Program-made: the position numbers and the translations under genes
Shown: positions 1 through 5,404 of the stretch, piece after piece
Layout of the letters: each line of letters begins with the position of its first letter
Numbering within the stretch: position 1 is the first letter of the stretch
Assembly: GCA_017420625.1 (NCBI GenBank)
Contig: JAFOIR010000018.1
Location: 1-5,404, forward strand
Origin: Bacillota bacterium
Lineage (GTDB): Bacteria; Bacillota_A; Clostridia; Lachnospirales; Bianqueaceae
DNA: 5,404 bases
Direction: 5' to 3'
The notes under the pieces: generated by a model
What the model saw: only the letters and a program-made list of their open reading frames with translations
The model's database searches: none
Told to the model about the DNA's origin: nothing

Positions 1-1131
1 CTTTTTGCGATCCCGCAGGGCAAAGACAAGATCAAGATCGCTACCGACATCGGCAGCTACCAGATCATGGACGACAACAAGACGCTCTTCTACACCAAGA
101 ATGATGCGCTTTATCGTCAGGTGATCGGAGACGATAAGGAAAAGATCGCTTCCGATGTCTATACCTATCATGTCTTTGACAATGGAACACTGTACTATCT
201 GAAGATGGAAGAGATCGAATATCCGGCCGGCGACTTCATTCGAGATGATAAGAAGGGTGATGCCAGCTATGATTATATGCGTACGACGATCGAATCCACC
301 GTTCTGAAGGGCAGAGAATATACCTATTACTATTATGACGGTAAGGAATCGGTCAAGATCGCGACTTCTACTCTCATTTCTGCCAACAGTGCCGGCAGCC
401 GCACCTATATTGATGATGCGCAGGGACTGATCTGCCCGATCTATCAGCTGCCCGAAACCAAGGTCAAGCTCTCGGAGCTGAATCTTGGAACTCTTCAGGA
501 TACGCTGTGGCAGGAAGCCAAGGATACAGCGATCAAAGTTGTATTTATCAAGGATAAGATGACTGAGATCGGTCCGGTCGGCACCGTGAACGTCGATTCG
601 AATTTCGACATCTACTACCAGGAACTGACCGAAAAGGAAACGCAGACAGATGCTTCGATCTATAAAATGCCTTACAGCGGCGGCACATACAAGGAAGCGG
701 AAGAAGTTGCAGAAGATGCGGTCATCGATTACTGGACTGTTGTGGACGGAAAATTCTACTACTTCATGGATGTGAGCGAGAAGGATTATACTTCCCGTTC
801 GACCGGTGATCTGTATCAGGACGGCAAAATGCTGGAAGCCGATGTTATGCTGGGATCGATCTATTCTTTGATGCCGCAGGGCAAAGAGATCTTCTACCTG
901 ACAGATTACAATGAGAAATCTTCTACGGTGACGGTTTATTCCTGGAATGGAAGCAAGTCTCAGATGGTGGCGGAAGATGTCGGCAGCATGGCGCAGATGG
1001 ATGGAGACGGTATTCTGTTCCTCAGCGAGTACAGCAGCAAACGTCTGGAAGGCGAGCTGCACTGGTACTATAACGGCAAGTCGATCCTGATCGATGATGA
1101 CGTCAGAAGCATTATCAGGATCTATTACTAA
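1..1131 (+). CDS. Repeat-containing, beta-propeller-like surface protein of unknown function (5' truncated)
   Basis: The frame is open from base 1 to a TAA at 1129-1131, giving 376 visible residues. The true start lies upstream of the window; the ATG at 67 is an internal methionine, because in-frame coding with the same repeat style precedes it. The protein consists of loose repeats in which a Gly-Lys/Asp turn is followed by a hydrophobic strand and an 'A-x-D-V' element: near visible residues 5-17 (PQGKDKIKIATDI), 43-53 (GDDKEKIASDV), 113-121 (DGKESVKIA), 273-282, 315-327 (WNGSKSQMVAEDV) and 357-368. Strands rich in Tyr and Phe (YYLK, FYLTDY, WYYNGK) lie between them. This pattern resembles the DUF5050/WD-like beta-propeller repeats of Bacillota surface proteins, often placed behind an N-terminal membrane anchor or zinc ribbon; that part is outside the window. 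No catalytic motif is visible and the function is unknown. It converges on the transporter gene and ends 22 bases before the terminator stem. Confidence 0.85.
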   Translation, partial: LFAIPQGKDKIKIATDIGSYQIMDDNKTLFYTKNDALYRQVIGDDKEKIASDVYTYHVFDNGTLYYLKMEEIEYPAGDFIRDDKKGDASYDYMRTTIESTVLKGREYTYYYYDGKESVKIATSTLISANSAGSRTYIDDAQGLICPIYQLPETKVKLSELNLGTLQDTLWQEAKDTAIKVVFIKDKMTEIGPVGTVNVDSNFDIYYQELTEKETQTDASIYKMPYSGGTYKEAEEVAEDAVIDYWTVVDGKFYYFMDVSEKDYTSRSTGDLYQDGKMLEADVMLGSIYSLMPQGKEIFYLTDYNEKSSTVTVYSWNGSKSQMVAEDVGSMAQMDGDGILFLSEYSSKRLEGELHWYYNGKSILIDDDVRSIIRIYY

Positions 1132-1143
1132 ACTAATCTTCAG

Positions 1144-1196
1144 AAAAAAAAAGAAGCACCCAGGACAAACTACGTCCTGGGTGCTTTACTGTTTTT
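1144..1196. terminator. Bidirectional Rho-independent terminator between convergent genes
   Basis: A perfect 13-bp inverted repeat (1154-1166 with 1174-1186) encloses a 7-base loop at 1167-1173. The stem holds GCACCCAGGAC and its complement, so it is GC-rich in the middle. On the minus strand it is followed by an uninterrupted run of nine T (the A run at 1144-1152), ideal for ending the maf-transporter transcript. On the plus strand it is followed by a poorer T-rich tail (TTTACTGTTTTT, ending at 1196), which should still stop the repeat-protein transcript. It lies 22 bases past one stop codon and 36 bases past the other. Confidence 0.93.
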
Positions 1197-1222
1197 CAAG
1201 ACTGGAGTATACGAACTTTGAT

Positions 1223-3889
1223 TTAGTCTTTTTGGGATTCGTCGCGTTCTTTCAGACGCTCTTTATGAGCAGCAATGGCTGCTTCGCGGCGGGCTTTTCT
1301 GAAGGCTTCCCGTTTCTTTTCCGCTTCTTCTTCTTCCATTCGGCGAGCTTCTTCATGTGCGCGCTGAGCTTCTTCCTCCGCCTCGGCCTGAAGAATCAGA
1401 TCGCGGCGTTTTTTGAGTGCCCAGAAAATTCCGCCGATCAGCAGATAGAAGACCGGGAAGACACCTGCAAACACCAGCCCCAGTCTGGAGACCAGAGTTT
1501 CGTCAGCCAGAAGGACACCATAGTTGCAAAGCACTCTCGGAAGCGGTTCCCATTCCTGATCAGCACCAAAGTAACGCAGGATGCCATTCAGGAAGTAGCG
1601 GTTGCCTGCACCGGCGAGCTCGTTGACTTCTTCCTGCAGGAGACTGGCTGATGCGATCCAGACGACGGTTCCGGCGCCTTTCTCCGCGATGGCACCAAGC
1701 GTCAGAGGACCGGAGATATCACGGTTTTCTTTGTTGTAAGTGCGGATATTGTAACCATCCACCTTGGAATAGGATTCATCGGAGCTAAGGAGAACGGGCG
1801 TTGTCTTTACGCCTTCTGAATTGTTCAGCGTTAACCCCTGAACTTCAGATAACAAAACCGCTCTTTCACTGTAGGCGCCTTCTTCGTTCACCGGATGGAC
1901 CAGCATACGAGGATAGAAGCTGTAGGGCTGATCAGAGGAATAGACACGGGATCCGGTCTCCATGACCAGTCCGGGTACCAGTTCGAGTCCATAGGAGGAG
2001 AGCAGAGATTTCAGTACCGGCAGGGTACCCTGCTCTTTCTCTGCACTGGTGACGACCAGCAGCTTTCCGCCGCCGGAGAGATAAGCCTCAAGCTTGTCCC
2101 GTTCAGTCGCGGAAAGATCCTTCTGAGGGTCATAGATCAGGAGAGAATTGGCTCCTTCAGGGATATTGGAAAGTGTGCAGGAAGAAACTGCCATATCCAG
2201 TTTTTGAATTACGACTTTCCAGTAATCGGTAAGCGGGGTCCCTTCGAGTCCGTTCACCTCATAGAGTGTTGGAAGAGCGCCGGTTCCGCTTACATAGGAA
2301 AGACCGTGTCCCATCATATTTTCGAGCTGCAGTGCCATGTCAGGAAGACCGGTCTGTTCATAACGCGAATAATCGTTTGCATACAGTTCTTCCCTGGGAA
2401 GATAACGGGAACGTTCACCGCTTACCAGAAGCAGTGCATTGTTGGAAATACTTTCAAATATATAGGTCTGAAGGAATGCTACGTTGGACAGCGGTTCGAT
2501 CTTCTGAATTTTCAGATGCGGATTCTGCCGGCTGTAATAGTAAAGAGCTGTCTGCAGTGTGGCATCTTCCGCACCGTTCTGACAGATCCAGTAAACAGTT
2601 ACGTCATCGCTGACAGAATTGATCACCTGTCGGAACCGTTCATTTTCTGCGAACATATGTGTGGAAGTCGTATCCTTGATCAGGGCGTCTTTCGTCAGCG
2701 TCAGCCCCAGCATAACCAGAAGTGCAGCTGCGCAGGCAATACCTGCAGGGATGATCCGTTTCACTGCGGCCAGATCAGCCGCTTTTCTTTGCGCAGCCTT
2801 CTGTTCATCTTCCGCCTGTTCGCTGAGTTTGGGAGCCTTAGTCACTTTAAATTTGCTGCCGGCTGATGTTTTGGCTTTTTCTGCGGCTTCAGCGTCCTGC
2901 TGATAGGAAACTTTTCTCTGGTGTACCTGCTCAACGGAAAGAACGACCAGGATGGCGGACAGGAGAAGGAAATAGACCAGAGCCGGAATATCGAGGATAC
3001 CGCCGGTGAAGTTGTCAAAGCGAACGACAGGCGACAGATGGGAAAGAACCCGAATCGCAAGCCCTTCGAAAGCACTTCGCTTGATAATGAAGAACAGAAT
3101 CTGAATCACCTCGAGCACAGCAGCGACGCCCAGTGCAACGAGGGTGTTTTTATAAAGAAGATAAACCGAAGCACCGATCAGTGCGATGATCAGGGTGAAA
3201 AACAGCATGCCGGAGTAGGCAGAGAATGCCCAGAGCGCAAGCCGGTGAATCAGGAAGATCGAAAGGGCGGTAAGGATAACATAGCCCAGAGACAGAAGAG
3301 GATGCCGTTCAGCCGTTACCACAAGCAGCATCGTCATGAGAAAAACCAGTCCGAGCCCGCAGAATGCCCAGAGCATGGCATAAGCGCTCGGAAGATAGAC
3401 TTCGCCGAAGGGCATCAGGATGAGCGGGTAGAGATGGAGCAGCAGAATCGGAATCAACAGGACGATCAGAAGAGCCAGTGCCCGGGCAATGGATAAAGCG
3501 GCAGGAGTAATGCTGCCATCCATCAGACCTTTGCGGTAGAAAAGGGCGTCATTGAGATCCGTCTCCGATGGCTTTAAGAGCTGCATGTGCTGAAAACTTC
3601 TCGTTTTGACCGGATCCGATTTCAGACTCAGACCGTCTTCAGACAGGTGTTCCGGACCTGCCAGGCGATCAGCATGGATCCGGGCATGAACTTTCAGACT
3701 GAAAAGCGGGATCGCCAGAAGAAAGAAAAGTGCAGCGGCTTGCAGCGGATATTCGAAATTCGAGATCTGATTCTGCAGATTATAGTAGACGGCATAAGCA
3801 CCGGATGCGGCCAGGAGAATCGCACCAAAAAGATAGGTGCTGACACTTTTGAAATAAGCTTTGAGTTCACGGGTAAGCAGGACAATCAT
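1223..3889 (-). CDS. GldF-GldG fusion: ABC-2 permease joined to a GldG-type ABC auxiliary domain
   Basis: This 888-residue membrane protein joins two usually separate partners. Residues 1-320 form a GldF/NosY-like ABC-2 permease, with hydrophobic segments near 17-37, 48-66, 129-156, 165-190, 198-216, 225-246, 250-270 and 298-318. A charged linker (about 322-376) leads to another segment near 380-398. Residues 400-790 resemble the GldG/ABC_transp_aux extracytoplasmic domain: an opening 'DVTVYWI' strand, 'IQKIEPLSNVAF', 'NNALLLVSGERSRYLPREELY', and the Rossmann-like 'NSLLIYDPQKDLSATERDKLEAYLSGGGKLLVV' region near 581-613. A last hydrophobic segment (about 803-826) is followed by a 60-residue Glu/Arg/Lys/Ala-rich tail, probably a cytoplasmic coiled coil. 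Family members act as export or surface-assembly transporters with a separate ATPase; the substrate here is unknown. The ATG overlaps the maf stop codon as ATGA, with GGAGG 10 bases upstream. No ATPase gene lies in the window. The domain call is confident, the function is not. Confidence 0.88.
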   Translation of the reverse strand: MIVLLTRELKAYFKSVSTYLFGAILLAASGAYAVYYNLQNQISNFEYPLQAAALFFLLAIPLFSLKVHARIHADRLAGPEHLSEDGLSLKSDPVKTRSFQHMQLLKPSETDLNDALFYRKGLMDGSITPAALSIARALALLIVLLIPILLLHLYPLILMPFGEVYLPSAYAMLWAFCGLGLVFLMTMLLVVTAERHPLLSLGYVILTALSIFLIHRLALWAFSAYSGMLFFTLIIALIGASVYLLYKNTLVALGVAAVLEVIQILFFIIKRSAFEGLAIRVLSHLSPVVRFDNFTGGILDIPALVYFLLLSAILVVLSVEQVHQRKVSYQQDAEAAEKAKTSAGSKFKVTKAPKLSEQAEDEQKAAQRKAADLAAVKRIIPAGIACAAALLVMLGLTLTKDALIKDTTSTHMFAENERFRQVINSVSDDVTVYWICQNGAEDATLQTALYYYSRQNPHLKIQKIEPLSNVAFLQTYIFESISNNALLLVSGERSRYLPREELYANDYSRYEQTGLPDMALQLENMMGHGLSYVSGTGALPTLYEVNGLEGTPLTDYWKVVIQKLDMAVSSCTLSNIPEGANSLLIYDPQKDLSATERDKLEAYLSGGGKLLVVTSAEKEQGTLPVLKSLLSSYGLELVPGLVMETGSRVYSSDQPYSFYPRMLVHPVNEEGAYSERAVLLSEVQGLTLNNSEGVKTTPVLLSSDESYSKVDGYNIRTYNKENRDISGPLTLGAIAEKGAGTVVWIASASLLQEEVNELAGAGNRYFLNGILRYFGADQEWEPLPRVLCNYGVLLADETLVSRLGLVFAGVFPVFYLLIGGIFWALKKRRDLILQAEAEEEAQRAHEEARRMEEEEAEKKREAFRKARREAAIAAHKERLKERDESQKD

Positions 3890-4509
3890 GATTGATATTC
3901 CTCCACGGATTGGATAAAGCGGGAAAGTACACGTTTAAGCCGGGCAACCGGCAGACCTACAACATTGAAGAAGTCGCCTCGGATTCCTTCGACCAGCACA
4001 CTGCCGGCTCCCTGGATCCCATAAGCACCGGCTTTATCCATAGGTTCGCCGGTTGCGACATAGTCCTTGATTTCCTCTTCAGAAAGTGGATAAAAGGTAA
4101 CATCCGTTACCTCGGCAAAGGATTCGCTAAGCGGCGAAGATTTTTCAGGGAGAGACGGTTTTGGGGGCTGATAGTAAAGACAAACGCCGGTAACGACCTG
4201 ATGAGTTTTGCCGGACAGGAGTCGCAGCATATGGGCGGCATCCGCTTCGTCCAGGGGCTTGCCCAGGATCTCGCCTTCCGGATCGATCACGACGGTATCA
4301 GCACCGATCACGACTTTTCCGGGATTTTTCTCTGCAACATCTCTGGCTTTGGCTGCGGCGAGGAGCAGGGGCACTTTCCGGACGGGTGTTTCTTTAGAAA
4401 TATGGATCTGTTCCTCTGCAGAAGAAGAAGCCAGATCATAGGATGGGGTAATCAGATGAAGTAATTCGCGCCTCCTCGGTGAGGCGGACGCGAGAATCAA
4501 ATTGGCCAT
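3886..4509 (-). CDS. maf: Maf-family nucleoside triphosphate pyrophosphatase (dTTP/UTP type)
   Basis: This 207-residue cytoplasmic enzyme should hydrolyse non-canonical or surplus nucleoside triphosphates, most likely dTTP/UTP and modified pyrimidines, to the monophosphate and pyrophosphate. Visible family motifs are the N-terminal substrate-binding LILASASPRRRELL (residues 4-17), VIGADTVV (67-74) with the expected catalytic Asp71, the Lys-Pro of LGKP (82-85), SGKTHQVVTGV (99-109), EPMDKAGAYGIQG (155-167) and FNVVGLP (181-187). The DKAGAYGIQG form matches E. coli YhdE and B. subtilis Maf rather than the 7-methyl-GTP-specific YceF branch. An insert rich in Pro and Ser (about 115-130) makes it slightly longer than usual. 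I chose the ATG at 4509 because it begins the conserved MANLILASASPRR and has AGAGG 7 bases upstream. The in-frame ATG at 4545 adds 12 unconserved residues and falls at the predicted transcription start. It is the first gene of an operon with the GldF-GldG fusion. Confidence 0.95.
   Translation of the reverse strand: MANLILASASPRRRELLHLITPSYDLASSSAEEQIHISKETPVRKVPLLLAAAKARDVAEKNPGKVVIGADTVVIDPEGEILGKPLDEADAAHMLRLLSGKTHQVVTGVCLYYQPPKPSLPEKSSPLSESFAEVTDVTFYPLSEEEIKDYVATGEPMDKAGAYGIQGAGSVLVEGIRGDFFNVVGLPVARLKRVLSRFIQSVEEYQS
3900..3904 (-). promoter_or_regulatory. Ribosome binding site of the GldF-GldG gene, inside the end of maf
   Basis: GGAGG lies within the last codons of maf, 10 bases before the transporter ATG at 3889. 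Together with the ATGA stop/start overlap (3886-3889) it indicates translational coupling: ribosomes ending maf can restart at once on the transporter. Confidence 0.75.
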
Positions 4510-4516
4510 AAAAGAA

Positions 4517-4524
4517 CCTCTTTC
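4517..4524 (-). promoter_or_regulatory. Ribosome binding site that fixes the maf start
   Basis: On the minus strand GAAAGAGG ends 7 bases before the ATG at 4509. The alternative upstream ATG at 4545 has no comparable Shine-Dalgarno sequence, so this site supports the shorter Maf protein. Confidence 0.7.
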
Positions 4525-4550
4525 AATGTTCCATAAAAGTATCAAAATTC

Positions 4551-4579
4551 ATCTTATCACACTTTTAACAATTCGTAAA
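4551..4579 (-). promoter_or_regulatory. Probable sigma-A promoter for maf and the GldF-GldG fusion
   Basis: On the minus strand TTTACG (4579-4574) and TAAGAT (4556-4551) are separated by exactly 17 bases; each matches the sigma-A consensus at 4 of 6 positions. The expected start point, near 4544, gives a leader of about 35 bases before the maf ATG at 4509. The match is moderate. Support comes from its position and from the -35 surroundings, which resemble those of the opposite promoter. Confidence 0.5.
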
Positions 4580-4636
4580 CCACAACTTATGCGTATTTGA
4601 AGATGGCTTACCCACTAGATGTAGTGGTTGACAAAT
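4571..4636. repeat. Mirrored extended -35 blocks of the two divergent promoters
   Basis: The 18 bases at 4619-4636 (plus strand) and the 18 bases at 4588-4571 (minus strand) match at 14 positions when the two -35 hexamers are aligned. The shared core is GTGGTT-K-AC-R-AAT. The copies face away from each other and flank about 30 bases. They may be a binding site for a shared regulator or simply related promoter sequences. Confidence 0.5.
4612..4627. repeat. Short dyad (CCACTA-GATG-TAGTGG) touching the -35 box
   Basis: A perfect 6+6 bp inverted repeat with a 4-base centre ends one base before the TTGACA hexamer at 4628. The position would suit an operator or activator site for the rightward promoter. 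A dyad this short can occur by chance, so the regulatory reading is tentative. Confidence 0.35.
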
Positions 4637-4656
4637 GACCTTTTTTACGATAGAAT
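4628..4656 (+). promoter_or_regulatory. Strong sigma-A promoter for the acidic surface protein
   Basis: A perfect -35 hexamer TTGACA (4628-4633), a 17-base spacer containing a T6 run, and TAGAAT (4651-4656, 5 of 6 matches to consensus) form a near-ideal housekeeping promoter. Transcription should begin near 4663, leaving an AT-rich leader of about 55 bases before the ATG at 4719. The gene is likely to be well expressed unless repressed. Confidence 0.85.
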
Positions 4657-4664
4657 AACGAATG

Positions 4665-4682
4665 TATTACAAATATTACAAA
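4665..4682 (+). repeat. Two tandem copies of a 9-bp unit in the 5' leader
   Basis: TATTACAAA occurs twice without a gap (4665-4673 and 4674-4682), just after the predicted transcription start. On the other strand it reads as TGTAAT repeated every 9 bases. This resembles half-sites of WalR-type cell-wall regulators, but those are normally 11 bases apart. It may be a regulator site or only AT-rich leader sequence. Confidence 0.4.
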
Positions 4683-4718
4683 AAATATTTCGAAAATGTT
4701 TCAAGGAGAAATTATACG

Positions 4719-5404
4719 ATGAAATCACCAAGAAACCGGAAGGTGCTCGTGCTGATCGGGGTATTGACGGTGATCGGAATCGTTCTCTCCTCCATCGTTT
4801 TTGAGGTGAAGCCACTGGCTTCCGAAAATCCACAGACTATGGAAGAAAGGACGCTTTTCGATGACAGCATCTTCGAAAGCGAAGTATCTTCCGAGGTGAG
4901 CAAAAAGCTGCCGACTAGTGCACAGGCAGTCCATATGATGACCCTGGTGGGCGCAGCGCCCGGGAAGACCCAGGATCAGCTTAATGAGGCGGTTAGAGAA
5001 AGAGCACAGCAGGCAGAAGAGACAAAAACAAATTCACAAGAGACCGATTCGGCTGAAGTTGTGAGCAGCCCATCGCCTTCCGGCAGCAAGGCCAGGATGA
5101 AAATCTTATTCCTGAGTCCCTATGAGCTGGTAAAAGGCCTGACCCCGGATCCTGTTTCTGAAAAGAAAACCGACGTTACAGTTCCGATCACTGTAAATGA
5201 AGCGGAAGAGGAAGCAGAAGACGAATCTTCAGAAGAAGAAACTATTCCAGAGGAAGAAACATCCGAGGAAGAGAGCTCTTCTGACGAAGAATCGGTGTAT
5301 GAGGAAGAATACACTGAGACTTCTTCCGAAGATGAAGAATCATCGGAAGAAGAGATGAATGAAGAAGAGAGCAGCGAGGAGATCTCCGAGCCGGAAGAGG
5401 AGGA
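4719..5404 (+). CDS. Membrane-anchored or secreted protein with a highly acidic Glu/Ser tract, unknown function (3' truncated)
   Basis: The ATG at 4719 follows AAGGAG (4703-4708) by 10 bases, and the frame stays open for 228 codons to the window edge. The N-terminus has a basic start (MKSPRNRK) and a hydrophobic segment at about 9-28, a signal peptide or signal anchor with no lipobox Cys. Residues 29-160 are hydrophilic and lack a motif I recognise; 84-103 (Gln/Glu/Arg-rich) may be helical, 104-125 is a Ser/Pro/Thr linker, and 126-160 contains 'KILFLSPYELVKGL' and 'TDVTVPITVN'. Residues 161-228 hold 39 Asp/Glu and 14 Ser with no Lys or Arg, probably an extended acidic spacer outside the membrane. 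A folded C-terminal domain, such as a cell-wall enzyme or binding module, may follow beyond the window, but nothing here shows which. It is divergent from maf and has its own strong promoter. The coding call is firm, the function is unknown. Confidence 0.85.
   Translation, partial: MKSPRNRKVLVLIGVLTVIGIVLSSIVFEVKPLASENPQTMEERTLFDDSIFESEVSSEVSKKLPTSAQAVHMMTLVGAAPGKTQDQLNEAVRERAQQAEETKTNSQETDSAEVVSSPSPSGSKARMKILFLSPYELVKGLTPDPVSEKKTDVTVPITVNEAEEEAEDESSEEETIPEEETSEEESSSDEESVYEEEYTETSSEDEESSEEEMNEEESSEEISEPEEE
5199..5404 (+). repeat. Low-complexity GAA/GAG/TCT-rich tract coding for the acidic region
   Basis: The DNA is dominated by Glu and Ser codons that form irregular SSEEE-like units (SSEEE, TSEEESSSDEE, ESSEEE). 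Codon choice is mixed (GAA with GAG; TCT, TCC, TCA, TCG and AGC all appear), so this is not a pure microsatellite and is unlikely to slip often. It continues past the window end. Confidence 0.8.

Noticed and set aside
1094..1651. A 185-codon plus-strand frame overlapping the end of the repeat protein
   Set aside because: It runs through the terminator hairpin and into the antisense of the transporter tail; the Phe-rich translation mirrors Glu/Lys codons on the other strand.
1895..2866. A 323-codon open frame on the plus strand, antisense to the transporter gene
   Set aside because: It lies wholly inside the GldF-GldG gene, has no good ribosome binding site, and its translation (rich in Cys, His, Phe and Arg, with no recognisable motif) looks like the complement of a coding gene.
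2921..3496. A 191-codon plus-strand frame rich in Asn, Gln, Glu and Arg
   Set aside because: It is antisense to the membrane segments of the transporter; the polar composition is what the complement of hydrophobic codons gives.
3892..4464. A 190-codon plus-strand frame opposite maf
   Set aside because: maf is unmistakable on the minus strand; this frame has no motif and no plausible start signals.
4510..4545. A Maf start at 4545, adding 12 residues
   Set aside because: The added residues are not conserved, there is no good ribosome binding site, and the predicted transcription start lies at about the same place.
4641..4718. A riboswitch or structured leader before the acidic surface protein
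   Set aside because: The leader is only about 55 bases and AT-rich, with no stable stem or terminator-like hairpin, so there is no support for a known riboswitch class.
5120..5314. A Ser-rich minus-strand frame opposite the acidic tract
   Set aside because: Poly-Ser is the expected reverse complement of GAA/GAG/TCT-rich codons; the plus-strand gene has a promoter, a ribosome binding site and a signal segment.

Overview
The window looks like chromosomal DNA of a moderate-GC Gram-positive anaerobe (Bacillota). The evidence is AAGGAG/GGAGG-type Shine-Dalgarno sites, a near-consensus sigma-A promoter, Lys/Glu-rich proteins, and an ABC-2 permease fused to a GldG-type domain, an arrangement I associate with gut Clostridia and Erysipelotrichia. 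The exact family cannot be fixed from the sequence. I saw no rRNA, tRNA, CRISPR array, insertion sequence or phage gene.

Layout. (1) Positions 1-1131, plus strand: the 3' part of a gene for a repeat protein that is probably extracytoplasmic. The repeats resemble the beta-propeller-like 'DGK...IAxDV' units of Bacillota surface proteins. (2) Positions 1144-1196: a strong hairpin terminator between two convergent genes, built to work in both directions. (3) Positions 3889-1223, minus strand: an 888-residue membrane protein joining a GldF-like ABC-2 permease half to a GldG-like extracytoplasmic half. (4) Positions 4509-3886, minus strand: maf, a nucleoside-triphosphate pyrophosphatase, overlapping the transporter gene by 4 bases (ATGA). 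(5) Positions 4510-4718: a divergent intergenic region with a promoter in each direction and several short repeats. (6) From 4719 to the window end, plus strand: the 5' part of a gene for a membrane-anchored or secreted protein of unknown function with a very acidic Glu/Ser tract. It is cut by the window edge.

How the parts fit. maf and the GldF-GldG fusion form a two-gene operon read leftwards to the shared terminator. No ABC ATPase is present for the fusion protein, so the motor must be encoded elsewhere or the protein works without one. The acidic surface protein is divergently transcribed, and the two promoters share a similar extended -35 block.

Nothing here is clearly a new biological system. 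The points most worth checking are the orphan, altered GldF-GldG fusion with its charged C-terminal tail, the mirrored -35 elements of the divergent promoters, and the unidentified acidic surface protein.
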